From the NCBI RefSeq assembly GCF_028198145.1, contig NZ_CP116338.1, forward strand, positions 868,001-932,000: a stretch of DNA of 64,000 nt, in the 5' to 3' direction. Under the pieces are notes generated by a model. It was not told the origin of the DNA, ran no database searches, and saw only the letters and a program-made list of their open reading frames with translations. A program made the position numbers and the translations under genes. Source of the DNA: Microbacterium sp. nov. GSS16 (GTDB taxonomy: Bacteria > Actinomycetota > Actinomycetes > Actinomycetales > Microbacteriaceae). This document shows, piece by piece, positions 53,120-62,504 of the stretch; the stretch's first letter is position 1; each line of letters begins with the position of its first letter.

Positions 53120-54544
53120 ATGACCGTCTCCGTCGATCGCGCCTCTGTCGGTCTGCGATCGGAGCGCGGCCCCGTGCTCGGCGCGCTCATGCTCGCCACC
53201 GGACTCATCGCGATCGACACGACGATCCTCGCCACAGCCGTCCCGACGATCGTTCGGGATCTCGGCGACTATCAGCTGTTCCCGTGGCTGTTCTCGGTCT
53301 ACCTCCTCGCCCAGGCGGTGAGCGTGCCGATCTACTCGCGCTTCGCCGACACGATCGGCCGCAAGCCGATCATCCTGATCGGCATCGGGCTGTTCCTGGC
53401 CGGCTCCGTGCTCTGCGGGTTCGCGTGGAGCATGCTCACGCTCATCCTGTTCCGCGTCGTGCAGGGCCTCGGCGCGGGCGCCGTGGGACCGATGGCCATG
53501 ACGATCGTGGGCGACATCTACACGGTTGCCGAGCGAGCCAAGGTGCAGGGCTACATGGCGAGTGTCTGGGCGATCTCGTCGGTCATCGGCCCGTCGCTCG
53601 GCGGGATCTTCGCTCAGCTGGATGCGTGGCGGTGGATCTTCTTCGTCAACGTCCCGCTGTGTCTGCTGGCGGGATGGATGCTGGTGACGAGGTACCACGA
53701 GCAGGTGGAGCGGAAGCCGCACCGCATCGACTACCTCGGCGCCGTTCTGCTCACCCTCGGACTGACAGGGATCATCCTCGGGCTGCTCGAGGGAGACAGC
53801 GCGTGGGCCTGGCTGTCGTGGCAGAGTGCCGTCTGCTTCGTGGGAGGCGCGCTGCTGCTCGCCGTCTTCGCGTTCGTCGAGAAACGCGCAGCCGAGCCGA
53901 TCATCGACTTCGCCCTCATCACCCGGCGCCTCATTCTCACCTGCACCGCCGTCGCCTTCGGGGTCGGTGCGCTCACGATCGGCGTGACGAGCTTCGGTTC
54001 CGCCTATCTCGAAGGCGCGGGCGGCGCCATTCCGCTGATCTCCGGGCTCGCTGTCGCGGCGCTGAGCATGGGCTGGCCGCTCGCGGCATCCCTCGTCGGG
54101 AGGCTGTATCTGCGCATCGGATTCCGGCGCACGGTGCTGATCGGCATGTCGATCACGACCATCGCGGCCGCCGGTCTGGTGCTGATCGCACCGTGGCCGA
54201 ACCCGCTGCTGTTCGCCGCCGTCGCCTTCGTGCTGGGATTCGGCCTGGGGTGGACCGCCGCGCCGACCTTGATCGGCGCACAGGCCGCGGTCGGCTGGGG
54301 AGAGCGCGGTGCTGTCACGGGGATGAACGGCTTCGCCCGATCGGCGGGGAGCGCGGTCGGCGTGGCCGTGCTGGGCGCAATCTCGAACTCGCTGCTCGAC
54401 GCCGGCAGGGGAGCAGGCGACCCCGCCACCGTCGTCTGGGCGTCGACGTGGGTGTTCGTCGGCGCCGCCGTGTTCGCCGCGCTGACCCTGCTCGCAGCGG
54501 TGCTCATGCCGCGCGACGACGCGCCGAACCCCGACGCGCTCTGA
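53120..54544 (+). CDS. DHA2-type MFS exporter (EmrB/QacA-like)
   Basis: 474 aa. The signature of helix 1 (IAIDTTILATAVPTI), the loop 2-3 motif A (SRFADTIGRKPIILIG) and motif C in helix 5 (AISSVIGPSLGGIFAQ) place it among drug:H+ antiporters. It predicts about 14 helices. The ATG at 53120 was chosen because the frame upstream is antisense to the dehydrogenase gene. It is convergent with purB, 6 bp apart. Confidence 0.92.
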   Translation: MTVSVDRASVGLRSERGPVLGALMLATGLIAIDTTILATAVPTIVRDLGDYQLFPWLFSVYLLAQAVSVPIYSRFADTIGRKPIILIGIGLFLAGSVLCGFAWSMLTLILFRVVQGLGAGAVGPMAMTIVGDIYTVAERAKVQGYMASVWAISSVIGPSLGGIFAQLDAWRWIFFVNVPLCLLAGWMLVTRYHEQVERKPHRIDYLGAVLLTLGLTGIILGLLEGDSAWAWLSWQSAVCFVGGALLLAVFAFVEKRAAEPIIDFALITRRLILTCTAVAFGVGALTIGVTSFGSAYLEGAGGAIPLISGLAVAALSMGWPLAASLVGRLYLRIGFRRTVLIGMSITTIAAAGLVLIAPWPNPLLFAAVAFVLGFGLGWTAAPTLIGAQAAVGWGERGAVTGMNGFARSAGSAVGVAVLGAISNSLLDAGRGAGDPATVVWASTWVFVGAAVFAALTLLAAVLMPRDDAPNPDAL

Positions 54545-54550
54545 GGCTCG

Positions 54551-55933
54551 TCATCGAGCCAGGCGCTCGGCGATTCCCGTGTAGGTCGCCGGCGTCAGCG
54601 CGAGCAGGCGCTGCTTCGCGGCGTCGCCGATCTCGAGCTTCTCGACGAACTCGGCCAGCTCCGCCGCTCCCACGCGGTGCCCGCGGGTGAGCTCCTTCAG
54701 CAGCGCGTACGGGTCGGTGATGCTCGAACGCCCGGCGACGACCTCCGCGCGGATCACGGTCTGGATCGCCTCGGCGAGCACCTCCCAGTTGTGGTCGAGG
54801 TCGTCGAGCAGCACCTCGCGGCGCAGCGAGATCGCGTTCAGGCCGCGACGCAGGTTGTCGAGCGCGAGCAGGGAGTGCCCGAATGCGACGCCGATGTTGC
54901 GCTGCGTGGTGGAGTCGGTGAGGTCGCGCTGCAGGCGCGAGGTCACCAGCGTCTGCGACAGCGAGCCCAGCAGCGCACCCGAGAGCTCGAGATTCGCCTC
55001 GGCGTTCTCGAAGCGGATCGGGTTGATCTTGTGCGGCATCGTCGACGAGCCGGTCGCCCCGGCGACGGGGATCTGCGCGAAATAGCCGAGCGAGATGTAC
55101 GTCCAGATGTCGGTCGCGAGGTTGTGCAGGATGCCGCCGGCGTGACGCACCCGGTCGTACAGCTCGACCTGCCAGTCGTGCGACTCGATCTGCGTGGTGA
55201 GCACGTTGAACCCGAGGCCCATTCCCTCAATGTACTCGCGCGCGATGGTCGGCCAGTCGGCATCCGGATCAGCCGACAGGTGCGCCGACCAGGTGCCGGT
55301 CGCGCCCGAGAACTTCGCCAGGTAGTCGGATGCCGCGATCTGACCGCGCACCCGCTCGAGGCGCCACGCGAACACCGCGAGCTCCTTGCCCATGGTCGAC
55401 GGCGTGGCGGGCTGGCCGTGCGTGCGCGAGAGCATGGCCGCGTCGGCGTGCTCGACGGCCAGCTCGCGCAGCTTCGCGATCACCTGGTCGAGGGCGGGCA
55501 GCCAGACCTCCTCCACCGCGCGCTTGACGGTGAGCGCGTACGAGGCCGAGTTGATGTCCTCGCTCGTGCAGGCGAAGTGCGTGAGCTCGGCGATGGCATC
55601 CAGGCCCAGCGTCTGAAGCCGGTCGCGCACCAGGTACTCGATGGCCTTGACGTCGTGCTGGGTGACGGCCTCCTTCTCGGCCAGCCAGTCGATCTCGGCC
55701 TGACCGAAGTCGCGGTACAGCGCGCGCAGGCGCTCCTTGTCGGCGTCTGCCAGCGGCGTCGTCTCGAACAGCGACCGGTCGGTGAGGGCGATCAGCCACT
55801 CCACCTCCACCTCTACGCGGGCACGGTTCAGGCCCGCCTCCGAGAGGTAGTCGGCGAGGCCGGACACGGCGGCCTGGTAGCGGCCGTCGAGAGGGCTGAG
55901 CGGCTGGGTCGGGAGCGAGGGCAGAGAAGTCAG
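54551..55933 (-). CDS. purB: Adenylosuccinate lyase with apparent CTG start
   Basis: 460 aa when started at CTG 55933. The enzyme makes AMP and AICAR in purine synthesis. The fumarase-superfamily signature GSSTMPHKINPI is present, as is the N-terminal PLSPLDGRYQAAV motif conserved in PurB. That motif is lost if the first GTG (55867) is used. An in-frame TGA lies seven codons before it, and no ATG, GTG or TTG occurs in between; a CTG lies 6 nt after AGGAGGA. The expected start MTSLPSLPTQPLSPLDGRY matches this position. Convergent with the MFS gene. Confidence 0.9.
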   Translation of the reverse strand: MTSLPSLPTQPLSPLDGRYQAAVSGLADYLSEAGLNRARVEVEVEWLIALTDRSLFETTPLADADKERLRALYRDFGQAEIDWLAEKEAVTQHDVKAIEYLVRDRLQTLGLDAIAELTHFACTSEDINSASYALTVKRAVEEVWLPALDQVIAKLRELAVEHADAAMLSRTHGQPATPSTMGKELAVFAWRLERVRGQIAASDYLAKFSGATGTWSAHLSADPDADWPTIAREYIEGMGLGFNVLTTQIESHDWQVELYDRVRHAGGILHNLATDIWTYISLGYFAQIPVAGATGSSTMPHKINPIRFENAEANLELSGALLGSLSQTLVTSRLQRDLTDSTTQRNIGVAFGHSLLALDNLRRGLNAISLRREVLLDDLDHNWEVLAEAIQTVIRAEVVAGRSSITDPYALLKELTRGHRVGAAELAEFVEKLEIGDAAKQRLLALTPATYTGIAERLAR

Positions 55934-55946
55934 GGCAGGTCCTCCT
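55931..55946 (-). promoter_or_regulatory. Shine-Dalgarno and CTG start codon of purB
   Basis: AGGAGGA (minus strand, 55946-55940), 6-nt spacer, CTG (55933-55931). The strong ribosome site decides the start and implies initiation at a rare codon. Confidence 0.7.
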
Positions 55947-55961
55947 GCTCAGGGTCCCGCG

Positions 55962-56474
55962 TCACGCGAGACGGCGATGGGATGCCCGCACGGCCGGTTC
56001 GAGCTGCGCGAAGAGGCCGCGGGTGGCGGTCTCAATCATACCGAGCACCGAATCGAACATCTCAGGGCCGGCGTAGTACGGGTCGGGCACATCCATGCTC
56101 GACGCGTGCGGGTCGTACGCGCGCAGCAGCGTGACCTTGCCCTCGTCGTCCTCGTTGCGCGCCCAGGCACGCAGGATGCGCTCGTGGGTGCGGTCGAGGG
56201 CGACGATCAGGTCGTTGTCCGAGAAGGACGCCGCGCTGAACTGCTTGGCCCGGTGCGTCGACCCGTCGAGTCCGCGGCGGCTCAGTGCCTCGATGGTGCG
56301 CCCGTCCGCGCGCTCGCCGACGTGCCAGTCGCCCGTCCCCGCGCTGCGCGAGATGACTCGCGCGCCGAGGCCGTGCTGCGCGGAGAGCGCGCGAAGCACC
56401 ACTTCGGCCATCGGGGAGCGACAGATGTTACCTGTGCAGACGAAGATGACGCGGAAGGGATCCGGGTCGGTCAT
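55962..56474 (-). CDS. Low-molecular-weight protein tyrosine phosphatase
   Basis: 170 aa from the ATG at 56474. The P-loop VCTGNICRSPM (Cys and Arg of CX5R) and the general acid in DPYY are intact, and the length is normal. It may act on tyrosine-phosphorylated proteins of polysaccharide export or stress response. CACAAT (minus strand, 56486-56481) ends 6 nt before the ATG, a leaderless-type promoter. It lies 28 bp upstream of the purB start on the same strand. Confidence 0.9.
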   Translation of the reverse strand: MTDPDPFRVIFVCTGNICRSPMAEVVLRALSAQHGLGARVISRSAGTGDWHVGERADGRTIEALSRRGLDGSTHRAKQFSAASFSDNDLIVALDRTHERILRAWARNEDDEGKVTLLRAYDPHASSMDVPDPYYAGPEMFDSVLGMIETATRGLFAQLEPAVRASHRRLA

Positions 56475-56553
56475 CACACCATTGTGCCGGTATCGGCGCA
56501 TCACACCAGCGTGGATCCTTGACGTCACGCCCGCTCGCCCAGGGTCAGCGCGG

Positions 56554-57285
56554 CTAGGGCTGGGCCGACAGGGCGTCGCGCGCGGCCAGTGCGCCGACGG
56601 GATCGTTGGTGATGATCCCGCTCATTCCCTCGACGACGTACTGCGCCCATAGCTCGGGGTCGTCGACCGTCCACGCCCGCACCACGAAGTTCTCATCAAG
56701 GAGCCGGTCGAGCACGCCGGGGTCGAGCAGTGTCGAGAAATGCGGATGCACCTGGGAGATGCCGATGGATGTGAAGTAGGTCCAGGGCTCGATCAGGCCG
56801 TCGGCGTAGAGCGCGGCCGTCTGGATCGCGGAGTCGTGCTGCTGCAGTTCGGTCAGCAGGCTGTGCTGAAACGACGAGACGGTGATGCGCTCGATCATCC
56901 CCGATTCGCGCAGCGAGCGCCGGAGCTGCTCGGCGATGCCGGGGTAGCGGTGCACGAGGTTCTTCACCTCGACGTTCAGCTGCATCTCGGTGGGGCCCAG
57001 CAACTCGTACACGTCGCGGAGGAGGGGGATGCGGGTGGGGCCGGTGGTCGCGTCGCCGACTTCTACGCGGACGAGGTCTTCGACGGTGGCGGCGCCCACG
57101 GTCAGCGTCGTGCCGTCCGGCAGTGGCAGGTGCCCGTCGTGGCAGCACACGAGGTGCCCGTCGCCGGTGAGGTGCACGTCGAGCTCAAGGCCGTCGGCCC
57201 CCTCGGCGACGGCCTGGGCGTACGACTCGAGCGTGTTGAACGCGGTCAATGCCGATGAGCGGGCGTGGGCCCAGATGAGGGTCAT
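56554..57285 (-). CDS. Glycerophosphodiester phosphodiesterase family protein with altered HR motif
   Basis: 243 aa, normal length. The metal-binding ELDV, the second His in CCHDG and the typical late segment RAWTVDDPELW are present. The usual HRG...PENT start reads AHARSSALTAFNTL: His is kept but Arg and the PENT Glu are not, so activity or substrate may differ. ATGA overlap with the RpiR regulator gene upstream. In this amino-sugar locus it may cleave a glycerophospho-sugar or wall-teichoic-acid fragment (inference). Confidence 0.82.
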   Translation of the reverse strand: MTLIWAHARSSALTAFNTLESYAQAVAEGADGLELDVHLTGDGHLVCCHDGHLPLPDGTTLTVGAATVEDLVRVEVGDATTGPTRIPLLRDVYELLGPTEMQLNVEVKNLVHRYPGIAEQLRRSLRESGMIERITVSSFQHSLLTELQQHDSAIQTAALYADGLIEPWTYFTSIGISQVHPHFSTLLDPGVLDRLLDENFVVRAWTVDDPELWAQYVVEGMSGIITNDPVGALAARDALSAQP

Positions 57286-58229
57286 ACGTGCGTCTCGCTT
57301 CCCGGTCGGTGGTTGCTGCGCAGGGCGTGCCAGGCAGGGATGTGCTGGCGGGCGGCGAGGGTCTCCGCCGAGCGCTGCGGATTGCGCTGCGCGGCCCGGG
57401 TGTAGAGGATGTCGAGCACCAGCAACTGGGCGTGGCGGGCCGCGAAGGAGGCGGTGCGGTACGGCATCTCCCGGCCGATGGCGGTGAGGTGGATGTCGGC
57501 TATACGCGCGATCGGGGAATTCGCATCGCCGGTGACGGCGATGGTCAGCGCCCCCCGCGACTTCGCCTCAGCGAGGGCATCATGCACTTCGCGTGTGCGA
57601 CCGGAGGCGGAGATCGCAAGGGCGACGTCGCCGGGGCGGCGCACGGAGGCAGAGCTGAGCGCGCTGTGCAGGGCCGTCCACGCGCGGATCTGCACGCCGA
57701 TGCCGAGCAGGCGCAGTTCGAGTTCGTTCGCGACGACCGCGCTCGCGCCTGCACCGTACACGTCGACGGTGCGGGCTTCGGCCACAGCCGTCGCCGCTGC
57801 CTCCAAAGCTTCACGGTCGAGTGAGCGGGACGCGAACTGCATCGCGTCGACGTCGACGCTCGTCATCACCTGGATGACGTGCTCCAGGTCGTCGTCGGGG
57901 CCGATCTCCTCGTAGCCGGCCGAGCTCCAGCGTGGCTCTCTGCTGCGCCCGGCCTCCTGCGCGATGTGCAGCAGGAGCGCCTGGTAGCTGGTGAGGCCGA
58001 GCGCCTGGCAGAACCGGGTGACGGTCGGCTGCGAGACGCCGACCTCGGCGGCCAGCTGTGCCGCCGAGAGGGAGGCGACCCCCTCAGGGTCATCGAGCAC
58101 GCGCTTCGCGACGCGGGCCATCGAGGGTGACAGGCCCGGCAGCGCGAGGCGGATCTGATCGGTGACCGCAGGCTGATCCGGGGCGAGCAGGCCGCTGCGC
58201 GACGGCTCGCTGTGTGAACGTGCGGTCAT
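57282..58229 (-). CDS. MurR/RpiR family transcriptional regulator
   Basis: 315 aa. The N-terminal HTH_6 domain (about residues 28-100, LSAAQLAAEVGVSQPTVTRFCQALG) and the C-terminal SIS domain (VDVYGAGASAVVANELELRLL and LAISASGRTREVHDAL) are complete. RpiR regulators sense phosphosugars. It is divergent from the SIS/ngcEFG/kinase genes and coupled to the GDPD gene, so it probably represses or activates both directions in response to an amino-sugar phosphate such as GlcNAc-6-P. Confidence 0.88.
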   Translation of the reverse strand: MTARSHSEPSRSGLLAPDQPAVTDQIRLALPGLSPSMARVAKRVLDDPEGVASLSAAQLAAEVGVSQPTVTRFCQALGLTSYQALLLHIAQEAGRSREPRWSSAGYEEIGPDDDLEHVIQVMTSVDVDAMQFASRSLDREALEAAATAVAEARTVDVYGAGASAVVANELELRLLGIGVQIRAWTALHSALSSASVRRPGDVALAISASGRTREVHDALAEAKSRGALTIAVTGDANSPIARIADIHLTAIGREMPYRTASFAARHAQLLVLDILYTRAAQRNPQRSAETLAARQHIPAWHALRSNHRPGSETHV

Positions 58230-58306
58230 CGGCGCTCTCCCTGCGGGTACCGGTTCATGAATCTCAGCTGAACTCTCTCATGCGGGGTGGACAGGCGGCT
58301 TACGGG

Positions 58307-58350
58307 TATGCATGAATGATACATACAAACACAGTGTGATGTATGAATGA
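58307..58350. promoter_or_regulatory. Repeats in the divergent RpiR/SIS promoter region
   Basis: ATGAATGA occurs at 58312-58319 and 58343-58350 (31 bp, about three helical turns apart). Between them, ATACAT (58319-58324) and ATGTAT (58339-58344) form an inverted repeat. TATGAA (58342-58347) is a plausible -10 for the plus strand. The interval is AT-rich for this genome and is the likely RpiR binding region. Confidence 0.5.
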
Positions 58351-58392
58351 ACTAGCCGGACCGGCATCCCCTTCGATCCCCCAGGAGAATAG

Positions 58393-59148
58393 ATGATCAA
58401 CGAGACAGCCTCCCGCTTCGAGCTCGAAGTACGCAGCCGGATCGCCCACATCACCGATGGTGCGCAGAACGGAGAGCTCGATGAGGCGATCACGGTGATC
58501 GCCGATGCGCTCAGCGCCGACGGCGTGATCCACGCCTTCGGCACGGGGCACTCGGAGGCCTTCGCAATGGAGATCGCCGGCCGCGCGGGAGGACTGATCC
58601 CCAGCAATAAGGTCGCGCTGCGCGACACCGTGCTGTGGGGCGAGCGCACGAGCGCCGAGCTGGTCGCGGACCCGCCGCTGGAGCGCGACCCCCGGATTGC
58701 CGAGGAGATCTTCGCGACCATTCCGCGCCAGAGCACCGACGTGTTCATCATCGCCTCCAACTCCGGCGTCAACGGCTCAATCGTCGGGATGGCTCTGCTG
58801 GCGAAGTCGCACGGTCACAAGGTCATCGCCGTCACCAGCCTGCAGCACACCGTCCGCGTCAGCCCGCTGCACCCCAGCGGCAAGCGACTCAGCGAGATCG
58901 CCGACGTCGTGATCGACAATCGCGCCCCCTACGGCGATGCAGTGCTCGAGGGCGCCGTGCCGATGGGCGCCGTCTCGTCGATCACCTCGGCGTACATCGC
59001 GCAGCTGCTGACCGTCGGAGTCGCCTCCGCCCTCGAGGCGAAGGGCGAAGTCGTGCCGGTCTTCCTCTCAGCCAACATCCCCGGCGGCGACGAGCACAAC
59101 CGCTCCCTGCAAGCCCGCTACGGCGCACGCATCCGTCGCGTCGCCTGA
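58393..59148 (+). CDS. SIS domain protein, UPF0309-like sugar isomerase family
   Basis: 251 aa. The SIS fold is shown by VIHAFGTGHSEAFAMEIAGRAGG, DVFIIASNSGVNGSIVGMALLA and VTSLQHTVRVSPLHPSGKRL. The pattern matches the UPF0309/sugar isomerase domain group rather than MurQ etherase or GlmS. Its substrate is likely a phosphosugar made from the imported amino sugar. AGGAGA precedes the ATG. It is the first gene of the ngc transcript, 58 bp before ngcE. Confidence 0.85.
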   Translation: MINETASRFELEVRSRIAHITDGAQNGELDEAITVIADALSADGVIHAFGTGHSEAFAMEIAGRAGGLIPSNKVALRDTVLWGERTSAELVADPPLERDPRIAEEIFATIPRQSTDVFIIASNSGVNGSIVGMALLAKSHGHKVIAVTSLQHTVRVSPLHPSGKRLSEIADVVIDNRAPYGDAVLEGAVPMGAVSSITSAYIAQLLTVGVASALEAKGEVVPVFLSANIPGGDEHNRSLQARYGARIRRVA

Positions 59149-59206
59149 CCCGCCCACGAACCTCTCTGTCCCTAACCCTGCCCTTCCCCTGCAAACGGAG
59201 TACACG

Positions 59207-60613
59207 ATGGTCTCTTCTCAGCAGCCGATGAATCGGCGACAGCTTCTCTCGCTTATGGGCATGACGGCGCTCGCCGTTCCGCTCGCCGCCTGCGCCGTCT
59301 CGCCCGGCGGCGGCGCAGGCGGCGGCGGCCCGGCCTCAAGCGGACCGGTCGATGCGGCCAACCCGTTCGGCGTGGCCGCTGGGAGCACCGTCGACAGCGT
59401 CATCTTTGACAACGCCAAGAACGCCGAGTTCTTCGCCTACCTGACCAAGGAGCTGGAGAAGAGCAGGAAGGTGACCCTCGAGGTCACCGCATCGACCCAG
59501 ATCGCGCAGCAGGTGCAGCCGCGCTTCGTCGCCGGCAACCCGCCGGACCTGCTGCACTCGGCCGGCGCGGGCTCGATCCCGGTGGCCACGCTGCTGCCGA
59601 GCGTGCTCGATCTCACCGAGCTCGTGGCCGCCCCCAACCTGGATGGCGACGTCATCAAGGACATCGTCTACCCCGGGGTGCTGGAGCTTGCGTCGTTCGA
59701 CGGCAAGCTCGCGGCGATCAACTATTCGCTGAGCGTGCACGCGCTGTGGTACTCGCGCAGCCTGTTCGCCGCGAAGGGCTGGAAGGCCCCCCGCACCTGG
59801 GACGACGCGATGGACCTCGGCGCCGCGGCGAAGAAGGACGGCAAGTACCTCTTCACCTGGGGCAAGGAGGCAGCGGCGTACTACCTGTCGATGGCCATCG
59901 ACAGCGCGATCAAGGAGGGCGGCGACGAGGTGCGTGTGGCGCTGGCCAACCTCGAGCCCAAGTCGTGGAGCCAACCTACGGTCATCGCGGCGTTCACCGC
60001 CATGAAGAAGGTCGTCGACGCCGGCTACTTTCTCCCCGGCGGCGCGGGAACCCAGTTCAAGGCCGCCCAGGCGCAGTGGAGCCTGCGCCAGGAGGCGATC
60101 ATGTACCCGTCCGGCTCGTGGATCGAAGCCGAGATGGGCGATGAGATCGCCGACGGCTTCGAGATGGTCGGCGCGCCCAACCCGACTGTGACCACGACGT
60201 CTGCGCTGCCCTACGAGGCGATCCGCTTCGCCGGTGGCAACCGCTTCGTGGTGCCCACGGAAGGTGCCAACGTCGCGGGCGCCAAGGAGACGCTTCGCAC
60301 CATGCTCTCGCGCGACGCCGCCACCGAATTCGCTCGGATCAACAAGTCGCCCACGATCGTGCGCAACACCGTTCCCGAGGACGGCTACGGCTCGACCGCG
60401 CTGGTCTCCTCGACGCAGCTGCTCGAGCAGGCCGGTGACGACGCCTACGCGTGGGACTTCACCGACGCGTACCCGTTCGGCGACGACAAGAACCGGATCA
60501 TGAACGACTTCCTCTCGGGCGGCATGACCGTCGGCGAGGCGCTGGCCGAGCTGCAGAAGGCGTCGGACCGCATCCGCGAGGACGACTCCATCGTCAAGGT
60601 CAAGGCGTCGTGA
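59207..60613 (+). CDS. ngcE: N-acetylglucosamine/chitobiose-binding lipoprotein
   Basis: 468 aa. The N-terminus NRRQLLSLMGMTALAVPLAAC has a twin Arg and a lipobox (Cys29), suggesting a Tat-exported lipoprotein. The mature protein matches the NgcE subfamily I know from Streptomyces (TQIAQQVQPRFVAGNPPDLL, GKYLFTWGKEAAAYY, IKEGGDEVRVALANLEPKSW, QWSLRQEAIMYPSGSWIE). NgcE binds GlcNAc and N,N'-diacetylchitobiose. ACGGAG lies 8 nt before the ATG; an in-frame ATG at 59228 is an alternative start. Confidence 0.9.
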   Translation: MVSSQQPMNRRQLLSLMGMTALAVPLAACAVSPGGGAGGGGPASSGPVDAANPFGVAAGSTVDSVIFDNAKNAEFFAYLTKELEKSRKVTLEVTASTQIAQQVQPRFVAGNPPDLLHSAGAGSIPVATLLPSVLDLTELVAAPNLDGDVIKDIVYPGVLELASFDGKLAAINYSLSVHALWYSRSLFAAKGWKAPRTWDDAMDLGAAAKKDGKYLFTWGKEAAAYYLSMAIDSAIKEGGDEVRVALANLEPKSWSQPTVIAAFTAMKKVVDAGYFLPGGAGTQFKAAQAQWSLRQEAIMYPSGSWIEAEMGDEIADGFEMVGAPNPTVTTTSALPYEAIRFAGGNRFVVPTEGANVAGAKETLRTMLSRDAATEFARINKSPTIVRNTVPEDGYGSTALVSSTQLLEQAGDDAYAWDFTDAYPFGDDKNRIMNDFLSGGMTVGEALAELQKASDRIREDDSIVKVKAS

Positions 60614-61578
60614 CGACACCCGCACTCGATCTGCCTCAGGGGGCCGCGACCCGTGGTCGCGGCCCCCGCGCCGGGCGGTTCGACCGCCTGTCGCTGCTGC
60701 TGGTCTTCATCGGCGCGCCGCTGACGCTGTACGTCGGCTTCGTCGTCTGGCCCATGCTGCAGGCCGTCGTCTACTCGCTCACCGACTGGTCGGGCTTCAC
60801 CGCCGGGTTCGAGTTCGTCGGCCTGGCCAACTACGCGCAGCTGGCGAACGACGAATCGTTCCTCATCGCGATCCGCAACAACCTCACCATGCTCGCCATC
60901 ATGCCCGTCGTGACGCTGGCGATCGGATTCGCCCTTGCCATCATGGTCACCATCGGCGGAGACATGCGCGGCGGGGTGTCGGGTGTGAAGGGGGCGTCCT
61001 TCTACCGCGTCGCCGCGTTCTTCCCCGGTGTCATCCCCTCGATCATCGTCGGCATCATCTTCGCGCAGGTGTACGACCCCAACAACGGCATCCTCAACGG
61101 CATCCTCACCGGTGCCGGGTTCGAGAACTTCCGCTCCTTCGCCTGGCTGGGCGACCCGGCCACGGCCATGGGCGCGACGATCGCGGCGGTGGTCTGGGCT
61201 TCGGCCGGCTTCTACATGGTGCTCTTCGTCGCCGCGATCCGCGGCATCGACACCGAGCTGTTCGACGCTGCGCGCTTGGACGGCGCGGGCCGTGTGCGCA
61301 TCGCCCTGTCGATCGTGCTGCCCGGGATCGCGAAGAACGTGAAGTCGGCATACATCTACGTGGGCATCGCCGCCCTCGACGTGTTCGTCTTCCTGCAGGC
61401 GTTCAACGCCGACGGAGGCCCGCAGCGCTCGACGCTGGGCATCACGCAGGAGATCTACGGGGCGGCGTTCCTCGACGGTCGTTTCGGCCTCGCCTGCGCC
61501 ATGGGCGTCGTGCTCACCCTGCTCACCTTCGTTTTCGTCGGGCTGGTCGGCGTGGCAGGAAGGATCGGAAGACGATGA
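60610..61578 (+). CDS. ngcF: N-acetylglucosamine ABC transporter permease 1
   Basis: 322 aa from GTG, overlapping the ngcE stop (GTGA). MalF-type permease with the first helix LLLVFIGAPLTLYVGFVVWPML and coupling loop LFDAARLDGAGRVRIALSIVLPGI. It pairs with the next gene product. As with ceb, no ATPase gene is in the operon, so a shared MsiK-type ATPase is expected. Confidence 0.9.
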   Translation: MTTPALDLPQGAATRGRGPRAGRFDRLSLLLVFIGAPLTLYVGFVVWPMLQAVVYSLTDWSGFTAGFEFVGLANYAQLANDESFLIAIRNNLTMLAIMPVVTLAIGFALAIMVTIGGDMRGGVSGVKGASFYRVAAFFPGVIPSIIVGIIFAQVYDPNNGILNGILTGAGFENFRSFAWLGDPATAMGATIAAVVWASAGFYMVLFVAAIRGIDTELFDAARLDGAGRVRIALSIVLPGIAKNVKSAYIYVGIAALDVFVFLQAFNADGGPQRSTLGITQEIYGAAFLDGRFGLACAMGVVLTLLTFVFVGLVGVAGRIGRR

Positions 61579-62504
61579 CCCAGACACTCACTGCACCCAC
61601 CACGCGCGCGCATGCACGCCGCGAGCAGCAGCGCCGGCGCTCGGCAGCGCCGCCGCCGCGCCCCCGCCGACGCAGTGCCAGCGAGCCGATCGTCACCTTC
61701 TCGGCGCAGACGGTGATGATCTTCTGGACCGCGCTGGTGTTCATCCCGCTGCTGTGGACGCTCATGTCGTCGTTCAAGACGAGCCGGGAGATTCTCGAGT
61801 CGCCGTTCGGGCTTCCCGCGCGATGGAGCTGGGACAACTACGTCAACGCCTGGACGCAGGCCGGGATCGGCCAGTTCTTCGCCAACACGGTGATCGTCGT
61901 GGCCGGTGCGCTGGTGGCGACCATGCTGCTGGGGGCGATGTGCGCCTACGCGCTCGCGCGATTCGACTTCCCCGGCCGGCGCTTCATCCGCAACCTGATC
62001 CTGGCGGGACTCACCTTCCCGGTGTTTCTGGCGGTCGTGCCCCTGTTCTTCGTGGTGCAGAACTTCGGCCTGCTCAACTCGCATCTCGGGCTTATCGTCA
62101 CTTACACGGCGTACGCCCTGCCGTTCACGATCTTCTTCCTCGCGGCGTTCTTCGAACAGCTTCCCGAGGAGATCGCGGAGGCGGCCGCCATCGATGGTGC
62201 GTCGCAATGGCGCACCTTCTTCTCGGTGATGCTGCCGATGGCGGCCCCGGGCATGTCGGCGATCGCCCTGCTGAACTTCGTGGGGCTGTGGAATCAGTAC
62301 CTGCTTCCCCTCGTGCTCATCAGCGACCCCTCGAAGTCGGTGCTCACCCAGGGCATGCAGACCTTCGCGGTGCAGGCCGGCTTCAACGTCGACTTCGGCG
62401 CTCTGTTCGCCGCCGCGGTGATGACGGTCGTGCCGGTGCTGATCGTGTACCTGCTGTTCCAGAAGAAGCTGCTCTCGTCGGTGTCGCAGGGGGCCCTGAA
62501 GTGA
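61575..62504 (+). CDS. ngcG: N-acetylglucosamine ABC transporter permease 2
   Basis: 309 aa, MalG-type. The long basic N-terminus (residues 1-37) is followed by six helices; the coupling loop EIAEAAAIDGASQWRTFFSV is conserved. ATGA overlap with ngcF and GTGA overlap with the kinase gene show tight coupling of transport and phosphorylation. Confidence 0.9.
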   Translation: MTQTLTAPTTRAHARREQQRRRSAAPPPRPRRRSASEPIVTFSAQTVMIFWTALVFIPLLWTLMSSFKTSREILESPFGLPARWSWDNYVNAWTQAGIGQFFANTVIVVAGALVATMLLGAMCAYALARFDFPGRRFIRNLILAGLTFPVFLAVVPLFFVVQNFGLLNSHLGLIVTYTAYALPFTIFFLAAFFEQLPEEIAEAAAIDGASQWRTFFSVMLPMAAPGMSAIALLNFVGLWNQYLLPLVLISDPSKSVLTQGMQTFAVQAGFNVDFGALFAAAVMTVVPVLIVYLLFQKKLLSSVSQGALK

